A stretch of 12,436 nucleotides of DNA from Bacteroidales bacterium (GTDB lineage Bacteria > Bacteroidota > Bacteroidia > Bacteroidales > UBA932), in NCBI GenBank assembly GCA_017615445.1, contig JAGAAD010000094.1, positions 1 through 12,436 on the forward strand, read 5' to 3'. How positions within the stretch are numbered: position 1 is the stretch's first letter; each line of letters opens with the position of its first letter. A program made the position numbers and the translations under genes. The notes beneath the pieces were generated by a model. It had not been told where the DNA came from and searched no databases. It saw nothing but the letters and a program-made list of their open reading frames with translations. Positions 1 through 6,531 of this stretch are shown here, piece by piece.

Positions 1-1097
1 AGAACTCCGAAAGCATCTGCCGACAAGAAAATAACATTCTCTGCTGCTGGAGCTGCGCTTACTGGGCGAACAATCTTCTCGATATGGTCAATCGGGTAGC
101 TTACGCGGGTGTTTTCGGTAACGCTCTTGTCTGCGAAGTTGATCTTACCTTTTTCGTCAACTGTAACGTTTTCCAAAAGTGCATTGCGACGGATAGCATT
201 GTAGATGTCAGGTTCGCTGTCCTTGTCGAGGTTGATGACCTTTGCGTAGCAGCCGCCTTCGAAGTTGAAAACGCCGTCGTCGTCCCAGCCGTGTTCGTCG
301 TCACCGATAAGCAGACGCTTAGGATCGGTCGAAAGGGTGGTCTTTCCGGTTCCGGAGAGGCCGAAGAAGATGGCGGTGTTCTCGCCGTTCATATCCGTGT
401 TCGCGGAGCAGTGCATGGCTGCAATGCCCTTCAGAGGCAGATAGTAATTCATCATGGAGAACATACCCTTCTTCATCTCGCCGCCGTACCAGGTGTTCAG
501 GATAACCTGCTCACGGGAAGTGACGTTGAAGGCCACGCAGGTCTCGGAGCGAAGTCCGAGTTCGGCGTAATTCTCCACCTTCGCTTTCGCCGCGCAGTAG
601 ACCACGAAGTCCGGCTCCTGGTCGAACTCCTTCTGGTTCTTCGGACGGATGAACATGTTGGTCACGAAATGGGCCTGCCATGCCACCTCCATAATGAAGC
701 GAACCTTCATCCTGGTGTCTGCGTGGGTTCCGCAGAAACCGTCCACCACATAAAGACGCTTGCCGCTGAGCTGGCCGAGGGCGAGCTTCTTCACGGCTTT
801 CCATGTCTTCTCGGACATTTTGTGGTTATCGTTCGGATAACCTTCAGTGGTCCACCAGATTTCGCCTGGAGCGCCTTCTTTGGTGGTCTTGTCGTAGACG
901 ATGTACTTGTCTTTAGGAGAACGGCCGGTGTAGATTCCGGTCATGACGTTAATTGCACCGAGTTCGGTAACCTGTCCTTTGTCGTAGCCCTCCAGACCGG
1001 GCTTCGTTTCTTCATTGTAAAGGACTTCGTAGGTGGGGTTGTAGAGGATTTCCTTCACCCCTTTGATACCGTACTTGCTGAGGTCGATATTAGCCAT
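1..1097 (-). CDS. pckA: Phosphoenolpyruvate carboxykinase (ATP), 3' end cut by window edge
   Basis: This enzyme interconverts oxaloacetate plus ATP with phosphoenolpyruvate plus CO2 plus ADP in the cytoplasm. It serves gluconeogenesis, or runs in the CO2-fixing direction in succinate-producing anaerobes. The window shows 365 residues from the ATG at 1097; E. coli PckA has about 540, so roughly the C-terminal third lies beyond the left edge. Visible family motifs are TGRSPKDK (R59), [11 protein letters not shown] (201-211), MHCSAN with H228, the P-loop GLSGTGKT (246-253, K252), the metal-binding LIGDDEHGW (263-271) and NTRVSYPI (R331). All fit the ATP-dependent class rather than the GTP-dependent one. 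The reading frame is intact as far as seen. It is transcribed away from recQ from its own promoter. The leader is AT-rich with no Shine-Dalgarno motif, as is usual in Bacteroidota. Identification is firm; the physiological direction of the reaction is inference. Confidence 0.97.
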   Translation of the reverse strand, partial: MANIDLSKYGIKGVKEILYNPTYEVLYNEETKPGLEGYDKGQVTELGAINVMTGIYTGRSPKDKYIVYDKTTKEGAPGEIWWTTEGYPNDNHKMSEKTWKAVKKLALGQLSGKRLYVVDGFCGTHADTRMKVRFIMEVAWQAHFVTNMFIRPKNQKEFDQEPDFVVYCAAKAKVENYAELGLRSETCVAFNVTSREQVILNTWYGGEMKKGMFSMMNYYLPLKGIAAMHCSANTDMNGENTAIFFGLSGTGKTTLSTDPKRLLIGDDEHGWDDDGVFNFEGGCYAKVINLDKDSEPDIYNAIRRNALLENVTVDEKGKINFADKSVTENTRVSYPIDHIEKIVRPVSAAPAAENVIFLSADAFGV

Positions 1098-1145
1098 AAT
1101 TTGTATGATAAAATTTAAGAATTTCCAGTAACCTGAAATCGGGAA

Positions 1146-1164
1146 CAAATTTAGCATAAATTTG
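1146..1164. promoter_or_regulatory. Dyad CAAATTTA-GCA-TAAATTTG between pckA and recQ
   Basis: A perfect inverted repeat with 8-base arms and a 3-base centre. The left arm, read on the minus strand, is the pckA -7 box. The right arm (1157-1164, plus strand) is an equally good TAAATTTG -7 box pointing at recQ and would give recQ a leader of about 34 bases. No TTTG lies at the usual spacing upstream of the right arm, so its promoter activity is less certain. The dyad could instead be an operator covering both start regions. Confidence 0.5.
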
Positions 1165-1176
1165 CTAATAGACAAA
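1146..1176 (-). promoter_or_regulatory. Bacteroidota-type promoter of pckA (TTTG-N19-TAAATTTG)
   Basis: On the minus strand a TTTG (-33 box, 1173-1176) is followed after exactly 19 bases by TAAATTTG (-7 box, 1146-1153). This matches the TTTG / TAnnTTTG consensus known for the Bacteroides primary sigma factor. Transcription would start near 1140, giving a leader of about 40 AT-rich bases before the pckA ATG. It is the best-formed promoter in the window, which suits a highly expressed central-metabolism gene. The start site is inferred from the box position. Confidence 0.75.
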
Positions 1177-1190
1177 TCCCAACAATTTGG

Positions 1191-1198
1191 TATTTTTG
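1191..1198 (+). promoter_or_regulatory. Candidate recQ -7 box TATTTTTG abutting the start codon
   Basis: TATTTTTG fits TAnnTTTG and ends five bases before the recQ ATG at 1204, so an mRNA started here would be leaderless or nearly so. The nearest upstream TTTG (1161-1164) leaves a 26-base spacer, longer than usual. This box therefore competes with TAAATTTG at 1157-1164 as the recQ promoter. The same box-next-to-ATG layout recurs at tamB and tsaD. Confidence 0.4.
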
Positions 1199-1203
1199 CA
1201 AAG

Positions 1204-3045
1204 ATGACCGCGCTTGAAGTTTTAAAGCAGTTTTGGGGGTACGATAACTTCCGTCCGATGCAGGAGCAGATAATAAACACTGCCCTTGAAGGGAAGGATG
1301 TGCTCGCCGTGCTCCCCACCGGCGGTGGAAAATCGGTCTGTTTCCAGGTCCCCGCGCTGATGCGGGACGGCCTCGCCCTGGTGGTCACGCCCCTCGTGGC
1401 GCTGATGAAGGACCAGGTGCAGAACCTGACCGCCCGCGGCATCAAAGCCATCGCGATCCACGCCGGAATGCAGAGAAGGGAAGTGGACAATGCGCTGAAC
1501 AACGCGGCCTACGGCGAAGCGAAGTTCCTCTACGTCTCGCCAGAGCGCCTGGGGACGGCCCTTTTCCGCTCGTACCTGGACATCCTGCCGATCTCGCTGA
1601 TAGTCGTGGACGAGGCACACTGCATCTCGCAGTGGGGCTACGATTTCCGGCCGGACTACCTTCAGATCGGCGAGCTCCGCACGCTGGTGGACGCGCCCGT
1701 GATCGCTCTCACGGCCACGGCCATGCCCCCCGTCTGCGCGGACATCATGGACAAGCTCCGTTTCCGCGCGCCGCTCGTGCTGAAATCCGGCTTCGAACGC
1801 CCGAATCTCTCGTACATCGTGCGGCAGACCGAGGATAAGATCGGCCAGATCGCCGGAGTCTGCAACTCGGTCGCGGGCACGGGCATCATCTACCGCCGGA
1901 GTCGCCGCGGGTGCGAAGAACTGGCCTCGCAGCTCCGCGCGCTCGGCATAGACGCCGATTATTACCACGCCGGGCTGACACCCGCTTCGCGCAGTTCTCG
2001 CCAGGAAGCCTGGAAGGCCGGCCGCACCCGCGTGATGGTGTGCACTAACGCCTTCGGAATGGGAATCGACAAGCCGGACGTGCGTTTCGTCATCCACCTG
2101 GACCTGCCGGACTCGCCGGAGGCCTATTTCCAGGAGGCGGGTCGCGCCGGCAGGGACGGCAAACGCTCGTACGCCGTGCTCCTCTGGAACGCGAAGGACC
2201 TGGACCGCCTGGGCAGGCTTGAAAGCGCGAGTTTCCCTTCTCCGGCCTACATCGAAGACGTGTACCAGAAGCTGCACGTCTTCTACGGCATCCCATACGA
2301 AACGGGAGTCGGCCGCGAACTGAAGTTCTCTCTCGAAGAATTCTGCAAGCGCTTCAGCCTGAGCAGCTCGAACGTTCACTACGCCCTGCATTATCTGGAA
2401 ACCTCCGGACACATAGTCTATGCCGAAGATGTGGACATACCCACCCGCGTGAAGATAGTGCCCGACCGTTCACGCCTCTACGAAATCGATCTCGGCGACG
2501 CAGGGCTGGTCAATCTGCTCGAGACTTTGATGAGGCTCTACACCGGCATCTTCTCGTTCACGGTGCCCATAGACGAAGAATTCGTCTGCGGCAGGCTGGG
2601 GGTCACGGTCCCCGCTCTTCGCAAGATGCTCTACGAGCTCTCGCTGGCGCACGTCATCCGCTATGTCCCTTGCGACAACAGCACCATAATCGCCCTACGT
2701 CACAACCGTCTGGAACCTGGAAATCTGGATCTTCAGCTCGAGAAATACAATATGCTCCGCGAGGCCTTCCACGCCCGCAGCGAAGCCGTCGTCCGCTATG
2801 TCAGCGAAACTGACGAATGCCGAGCCTCATACCTTCTGCGCTATTTCGGACAGGAAGAAAGCCAGCCCTGCGGCACCTGCGACGTCTGCCGTCGCCACCG
2901 AGCGGAGGATCGCAGAATCCTGAAAAAATGGTTTGCTGATAATCCTTCCTGGACTGAATCCGACCTTAAATCCTTCCTCACCGATCCCGCATCCGGATTA
3001 TCACCCAACGCCCCCGAAATCGCAAGGGAACTACTCGATAACTAG
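1204..3045 (+). CDS. recQ: RecQ-family ATP-dependent DNA helicase with C-terminal zinc site
   Basis: A 3'-5' DNA helicase that unwinds recombination and replication intermediates. The predicted protein has 613 residues from the ATG at 1204. An in-frame TTG at 1162 would add 14 residues but lies inside the promoter region, so I rejected it. Helicase motifs in order: motif 0 FRPMQEQ (16-22), Walker A LPTGGGKS (37-44), DEAH (136-139), the RecQ-specific aromatic loop [10 protein letters not shown] (143-152), ALTATA (168-173), [14 protein letters not shown] (281-294) and [10 protein letters not shown] (310-319). A zinc-binding set C539-x16-C556-x2-C559-x2-C562 has the same spacing as E. coli RecQ. 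Here it lies about 160 residues later, behind a winged-helix-like region (roughly 345-535), and I see no HRDC domain after it. This layout belongs to a RecQ branch I associate with Bacteroidota. The gene stands alone on its strand, convergent with the metallo-hydrolase gene. Confidence 0.95.
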   Translation: MTALEVLKQFWGYDNFRPMQEQIINTALEGKDVLAVLPTGGGKSVCFQVPALMRDGLALVVTPLVALMKDQVQNLTARGIKAIAIHAGMQRREVDNALNNAAYGEAKFLYVSPERLGTALFRSYLDILPISLIVVDEAHCISQWGYDFRPDYLQIGELRTLVDAPVIALTATAMPPVCADIMDKLRFRAPLVLKSGFERPNLSYIVRQTEDKIGQIAGVCNSVAGTGIIYRRSRRGCEELASQLRALGIDADYYHAGLTPASRSSRQEAWKAGRTRVMVCTNAFGMGIDKPDVRFVIHLDLPDSPEAYFQEAGRAGRDGKRSYAVLLWNAKDLDRLGRLESASFPSPAYIEDVYQKLHVFYGIPYETGVGRELKFSLEEFCKRFSLSSSNVHYALHYLETSGHIVYAEDVDIPTRVKIVPDRSRLYEIDLGDAGLVNLLETLMRLYTGIFSFTVPIDEEFVCGRLGVTVPALRKMLYELSLAHVIRYVPCDNSTIIALRHNRLEPGNLDLQLEKYNMLREAFHARSEAVVRYVSETDECRASYLLRYFGQEESQPCGTCDVCRRHRAEDRRILKKWFADNPSWTESDLKSFLTDPASGLSPNAPEIARELLDN

Positions 3046-3219
3046 TCGGGTGCCGTTGGGGTTCGATGGGCTCGTCTCGCAAGTCTGCGACTTGCTCGCT
3101 CGTACCCTTCCATCCTATCCTTCGTCATCGCTGCGCGATAACTCGTCTAGGACGGACACCTACCCGCTTCCCGAGGACCGCGGGAGGCCACGCCCTCGAA
3201 CCCCTAACGGCACACCGAC
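3045..3219. repeat. 175-base structured element with terminal inverted repeats, possible MITE or REP-like element
   Basis: The two ends, 3045-3071 and 3192-3219, are inverted copies of each other. Identical blocks of 5, 8, 9 and 4 bases (GTCGG, GTGCCGTT, GGGGTTCGA, GGGC) are separated by single-base offsets, so 26 bases pair. Inside are three smaller hairpins: GCAAGTC-TGC-GACTTGC (3079-3095), ATCGC-TGC-GCGAT (3127-3139) and TCCCG-AGGACCG-CGGGA (3169-3185). The left arm begins at the last base of the recQ stop codon. No open reading frame of its own and no transposase are present. No clear target-site duplication is visible. The form suits a non-autonomous repeat or a folded RNA or terminator. 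Copy number in the genome cannot be judged from one window. Confidence 0.55.
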
Positions 3220-3243
3220 GATAATTATGGTTTTCGCAGAGAT

Positions 3244-3265
3244 GCCACACATTGACCTGCCACAG
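3244..3265 (+). repeat. GCCACACA repeat, copy 1
   Basis: GCCACACATTGACCTGCC followed by ACAG. It is a close match to a second direct copy at 3316-3339 and to an inverted copy at 3346-3367. Together they suggest a 22-24 base unit of the form GCCACACAYTGACC, then a C-rich stretch, then ACAG. Its role is unknown. It lies in the non-coding stretch behind recQ, outside the larger inverted-repeat element. Confidence 0.5.
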
Positions 3266-3314
3266 ACGCTATTGTAAAAGGGGTGGACGTGTTTGAGGAG
3301 GCAATTTTGCCGGT

Positions 3315-3368
3315 AGCCACACATTATCCTGCCCCACAGCTGTGTCTGTTGGGGGTCAGTGTGTGGCT
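3315..3368. terminator. Long hairpin made of GCCACACA copies 2 and 3 at the convergent recQ / metallo-hydrolase junction
   Basis: A perfect 9-base stem, AGCCACACA (3315-3323) with TGTGTGGCT (3360-3368), encloses CCCC/GGGG pairing and the palindrome CACAGCTGTG (3335-3344). The outer arms are repeat copy 2 (3316-3339) and inverted copy 3 (3346-3367). It lies 20 bases beyond the stop codon of the minus-strand chain and also behind recQ, a sensible place for a bidirectional terminator. There is no clear U-tract on either side, so a REP-like role is equally possible. A smaller hairpin, GGCAA-TT-TTGCC, sits at 3300-3311. Confidence 0.4.
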
Positions 3369-3387
3369 GTTCTGCGGAAAATAGAAT

Positions 3388-4251
3388 CTACTCCACGACC
3401 AGTCCATCATAAGCCGGGTGGACATTTTCAGGGAGTTCGGAGTCCAGGTCGGCATGGCAGGGGAGGAGATGGGAGATGTGGGTGATGTAAGACTGTTGCG
3501 CTCCGACGCGCTCGAAAAAAGCGAGGGCCTCATCCAATGAGAAGTGCGAGAAGTGCGGGGTGCGCTTGACGCAGTTGATGGTGACGGCTTTCAGGCCGCG
3601 CAGTTTTTCGAATTCGGCGTCTTCGATCAGATTCATATCAGTCAGGTAGGCGATGTCGCCGAAACGGTAACCCAGCACAGACTGGGTTTTCTGTTTGTGA
3701 TGCCAGCCCTGGATGGGGATTATTTCGACTTCGGGGACGGGGCCTTCGACTGCGGGACGCTCATAGTGGTAGCCTGTGCCGGAAACCCAGACCAGAGTGG
3801 GCTCGGCGGCGTTTGAATGGACCTTGAACGGGTGCGCACCGTCGATATTGTGCACGTTCCATTCGGGCGATCCGGGGTAGCGCGGCTGGGCGAAGGCATA
3901 GCTGTACTCCTGCCGCATAGAATGTTCGACATAGGGCTCACAATAAATGTTCACAGGCTTGCGCTCCATCAGGTTGAACGAACGGAGTTCGTCCAGGCCG
4001 CCGGTGTGGTCTTTATGGTTGTGCGTCAGCAGCACGGCGTCTATATGGTGCACTCCCAGGCGCAGCATCTGCAGGCGGAAGTCCGGTCCGCAGTCCACGA
4101 TTAGGGTAAGCCCGCCGTATTCGACCATCGCAGAGGCGCGCAGGCGCTTGTCGCGGGGGTCGGTGGAGCGGCAGACGGGGCAGTCGCAGGCGATAATAGG
4201 CACGCCCTGAGAGGTGCCGGTGCCGAGGAATGTAAGTTTAGCTTTCGTCAT
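3388..4251 (-). CDS. PhnP-like metallo-beta-lactamase-fold hydrolase
   Basis: A cytoplasmic metal-dependent hydrolase of 287 residues related to PhnP, which in E. coli opens 5-phosphoribosyl 1,2-cyclic phosphate. Visible features are the N-terminal GTGTSQGVP (10-18), and a structural-zinc set C22, C24, C27 (CDCPVC) completed by H261. The two-metal site is THNHKDH (H77, H79, D81, H82), H184 or H185 in GWHH, D205 in LTDMN and H258 in THISH. The C-terminal HPAYDGLVV also matches the PhnP ending. It is about 35 residues longer than E. coli PhnP, with an extra stretch at roughly 117-175. No phosphonate (phn) genes are near, so the true substrate is unknown and I leave the symbol empty. It is the last gene of the chain; its ATG overlaps the mtaB stop codon as ATGA, which suggests translational coupling. 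Confidence 0.88.
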   Translation of the reverse strand: MTKAKLTFLGTGTSQGVPIIACDCPVCRSTDPRDKRLRASAMVEYGGLTLIVDCGPDFRLQMLRLGVHHIDAVLLTHNHKDHTGGLDELRSFNLMERKPVNIYCEPYVEHSMRQEYSYAFAQPRYPGSPEWNVHNIDGAHPFKVHSNAAEPTLVWVSGTGYHYERPAVEGPVPEVEIIPIQGWHHKQKTQSVLGYRFGDIAYLTDMNLIEDAEFEKLRGLKAVTINCVKRTPHFSHFSLDEALAFFERVGAQQSYITHISHLLPCHADLDSELPENVHPAYDGLVVE

Positions 4252-5477
4252 AGTTCGACCTCCACTATTCGGCCGGAAAGAGCCGGGTCAAAGGGTCTGG
4301 TGACCCTGATGTAATTGCCTGAATATCCGCCCATTGTGCCGTCTTTTTCCTTTGATTCGAAGAGGACTTGCACACGGGTGCCGCGCTGGGATTCCACGAA
4401 CTCGGAGTGAAGCTGCGCGCACAGTTCTTCCAACACTGCGACCCTGCGTTTCTTTTCTTCCTCATCCACTTGCCCTGGCATTTCCGCAGCCGGAGTTCCG
4501 GGCCTGCGGGAGTAGGGGAAGACGTGGATGAAGGCGGGGCGGATTTGCTTGAGGAATTCCACCGTGTCTTCGAAGAGTTCGGGGGTCTCGCCGGGCAAGC
4601 CGACCATTACGTCGATCCCGAAAAACACGCCGGATCCCATCAGGCTGCGGATGTAGGCAAGCTTGTCGGCAAAGAATACGGTCGTGTAACGGCGGCCCAT
4701 TGCTGCGAGCAGCACATCCGAACCGGTCTGCAGGGGGATATGGAAATGAGGCTGGAACTTGGTGCCGGAGGCGATCCAGTCTATTATCTCGGGGCTTAGG
4801 AGGTTCGGCTCTATGCTCGAAATGCGGTAGCGCTCGATGCCCTCGACCCCGTTCAGGGCCTGCAGGAGGCTGAGGAAACTCTCGCCGGTGCTGCGACCAT
4901 AGTCGCCGGTGTTCACGCCGGTCAGCACTATTTCCTTCACGCCCTGGGCCGCGATTTCGCGCGCCATCCTCACGCACTCGCAGACAGGCAGGTTGCGGCT
5001 GCCGCCGCGGGCGTAGGGGACCGTGCAGTATTTGCAATAGTTGTCGCAGCCGTCCTGGACCTTGAGGAAGCTGCGGGTGCGCTCGCCGCTGCTGTAGGCG
5101 CCGAAGACGGCGTCTTCCGGCACATCGCCCACTGCGATGCCGATTCCGGCGAGGCAGTCCGGCACGACCCGGGCTTTCTCCTTGCAGCCGAAGACCTTCC
5201 ATACTCCCTCGATCCGCTCGATTTCGGCGCGGCGCAGCTCGGCAGAGCAGCCGGTGACTATAATCTTCGCTGAAGGATTCACGCGATGCAGCTTGCGGAC
5301 GAGGCTGCGCGATTTCTGATCCGCAGTGGCGGTCACCGAGCAGGTGTTCACCAGATACAGGTCCGCTTTCGACCTCCACGTCACCACTTCCAGCCCTGCC
5401 GCGCGGAAGCCCCTTTCGTAGGTGCTGGTTTCCGCGTAGTTGAGTTTGCAGCCGAGGGTGGTGAACGCTATCTTCAT
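4248..5477 (-). CDS. mtaB: tRNA t6A37 methylthiotransferase MtaB
   Basis: A radical-SAM enzyme that converts t6A at position 37 of ANN-decoding tRNAs to ms2t6A, using two [4Fe-4S] clusters. The 409-residue product shows the methylthiotransferase N-terminal cysteines C10 (LGCKLN), C46 (NTCSVT) and C77 (VTGC). The radical-SAM motif is C144-x3-C148-x2-C151 (GCDNYCKYC), followed by VLTGVNTGDYG (184-194) and IPLQTGSD (247-254). The C-terminal TRAM-like region contains GGYSGNYIRVT (383-393), typical of MtaB rather than MiaB or RimO. Length is normal for the family. Its ATG overlaps the folB stop by one base (TGATG) and its stop overlaps the next gene's start (ATGA). The enzyme making its substrate, TsaD, is encoded divergently at the far end of the chain. 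Confidence 0.95.
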   Translation of the reverse strand: MKIAFTTLGCKLNYAETSTYERGFRAAGLEVVTWRSKADLYLVNTCSVTATADQKSRSLVRKLHRVNPSAKIIVTGCSAELRRAEIERIEGVWKVFGCKEKARVVPDCLAGIGIAVGDVPEDAVFGAYSSGERTRSFLKVQDGCDNYCKYCTVPYARGGSRNLPVCECVRMAREIAAQGVKEIVLTGVNTGDYGRSTGESFLSLLQALNGVEGIERYRISSIEPNLLSPEIIDWIASGTKFQPHFHIPLQTGSDVLLAAMGRRYTTVFFADKLAYIRSLMGSGVFFGIDVMVGLPGETPELFEDTVEFLKQIRPAFIHVFPYSRRPGTPAAEMPGQVDEEEKKRRVAVLEELCAQLHSEFVESQRGTRVQVLFESKEKDGTMGGYSGNYIRVTRPFDPALSGRIVEVEL

Positions 5478-5827
5478 CAGTCTTCCACAGTTAGGGTGGC
5501 GGCTTCCAGTCCTGCGACCGGCGGGTCCATTTTTGAAATCTTCAACCGGATGTGGCCGACCTCCGGGTATTCGGCCCTCACGGCCGCTATTATGCGCCCC
5601 GCGACGTTCTCCAGCAGGTTGGAGGGGATGTCCATCTGCTCGGCGATAATGTCACACACACGGCCGTAGTCCAGAGTGTCCTCCAGCCGGTCGGTTTCGG
5701 CCGCGCGGCTTATGTCTAGCTCGGCCTCGAAGTCCACCAGATAATCCGTGCCCTCCTCGCGCTCGAAATCGAAGCAGCCGTGGCAGGCGTGGAATTTCAG
5801 TCCGTTGAGTTCAATAGTGCCTTTCAT
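5477..5827 (-). CDS. folB: Dihydroneopterin aldolase FolB
   Basis: Cytoplasmic enzyme of folate synthesis that cleaves 7,8-dihydroneopterin to 6-hydroxymethyl-dihydropterin and glycolaldehyde. From the ATG at 5827 the product has 116 residues, the normal size. An in-frame ATG at 5848 would add seven residues (MRFPDTQ) but lies inside the upstream gene, and the FolB family starts at the equivalent of MKGTIELNGLKF, so I take 5827. Family landmarks are LKFHACHGCFDFE (10-22, E22), DTLDYGRV with Y54, LLENVAGRI (71-79) and KISKMDPP with K99. These match the active-site Glu, Tyr and Lys of characterised aldolases. The start codon overlaps the methylase stop (ATGA) and the stop overlaps the mtaB start (TGATG). 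No other folate genes are in view. Confidence 0.95.
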   Translation of the reverse strand: MKGTIELNGLKFHACHGCFDFEREEGTDYLVDFEAELDISRAAETDRLEDTLDYGRVCDIIAEQMDIPSNLLENVAGRIIAAVRAEYPEVGHIRLKISKMDPPVAGLEAATLTVED

Positions 5828-6531
5828 TTGAGTATCAGGAAAACGCACGGCCGTTTGCCGATGGTGATATGCTCTTTTTTCCAGCGGGCGACGCTGTGGG
5901 TGCGGATGAACTGCGTGGGGAGGGTGATATCTGCGGCGAGGCAGAGGAGAGTGCTGTCGCTCAAGCCTGCGAGCAGGTCTGCGAGCAGCGAGTCGTTGCG
6001 GTAGGGAGTCTCGATGAAGATCTGCGTCTGACGGAGCTGGCCGGAGAGCCGCTCGGCGTCTTTGATGGCCGCCCGGCGGGCGTCGGTTTTCGCCGGCAGA
6101 TAGCCCCTGAAGGCAAACGACTGGCCGTCCAGACCGCTACCCATCAGCGCCATCATCAAAGACGACGGGCCCACCTGCGGCACTACCTCGATCCCACGGC
6201 GGTGGCAGAGCGCGACCAGGGCGGCGCCGGGGTCGGCCACAGCCGGAAGCCCCGCTTCGCTTATGAGGCCGACGTTCGCGCCGCCCTCGAATAGCTGAGC
6301 CATAGCCTCCACCTCCTGCTCGGAGGTGTGCTCGCTGAGCTCCACCATCCGCAGCTCGTCTATATGGCCTTTCAAGCCTGCGCGCGAGAGGTAACGGCGT
6401 ACCGTCCGGGCATCTTCGACTACATAAGTTTTGATGTCGTGAAGAAGCGCCAGGGTGGGCGCAGGGATCACTTCCGCAGGATCGTTGTCGCCGAGGGGGG
6501 AGGGAATGAGATATAGCTTGCCGTAGTCCAT
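5824..6531 (-). CDS. Short RsmI-like SAM-dependent methyltransferase (tetrapyrrole-methylase fold)
   Basis: The 235-residue product aligns by motif with RsmI, which 2'-O-methylates C1402 of 16S rRNA. Seen are KLYLIPSPLGD (5-15), an altered form of the RsmI start; VVEDARTVRRYL (37-48); GLISEAGLPAVADPGAALV (88-106); and GPSSLMMAL...SFAFRGYLPAK (121-148), the SAM-binding and substrate region. It is about 50 residues shorter than E. coli RsmI (286) and lacks most of the C-terminal part. Whether it methylates the same rRNA base, or is a paralogue acting on something else, cannot be told from this sequence, so I give no symbol. Its ATG overlaps the tamB stop by one base (TGATG) and its stop overlaps the folB start (ATGA). 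Confidence 0.85.
   Translation of the reverse strand: MDYGKLYLIPSPLGDNDPAEVIPAPTLALLHDIKTYVVEDARTVRRYLSRAGLKGHIDELRMVELSEHTSEQEVEAMAQLFEGGANVGLISEAGLPAVADPGAALVALCHRRGIEVVPQVGPSSLMMALMGSGLDGQSFAFRGYLPAKTDARRAAIKDAERLSGQLRQTQIFIETPYRNDSLLADLLAGLSDSTLLCLAADITLPTQFIRTHSVARWKKEHITIGKRPCVFLILK

Noticed and set aside
84..1118. Plus-strand open frame of 344 codons across the pckA region
   Set aside because: It is antisense to pckA, whose minus-strand frame carries all PEP carboxykinase motifs. The plus-strand product shows no recognisable family.
1222..2412. Minus-strand open frame of 396 codons inside recQ
   Set aside because: It is antisense to the recQ helicase motifs, with a low-complexity product and no recognisable domain.
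3050..3210. Possible tRNA or tRNA-like gene, because GGTTCGA resembles a T-arm
   Set aside because: No cloverleaf, acceptor stem or anticodon arm can be drawn. The motif is part of the element's terminal inverted repeat.
2933..3277. Plus-strand open frame of 114 codons overlapping the recQ end and the repeat region
   Set aside because: It starts inside recQ in another frame and then reads the inverted-repeat element. It has no domain and a Pro/Ser/Thr-rich composition typical of a shadow frame.
3244..3367. CRISPR-like array from the three GCCACACA repeats
   Set aside because: Only three degenerate copies with irregular spacing, one of them inverted, and no cas genes nearby.
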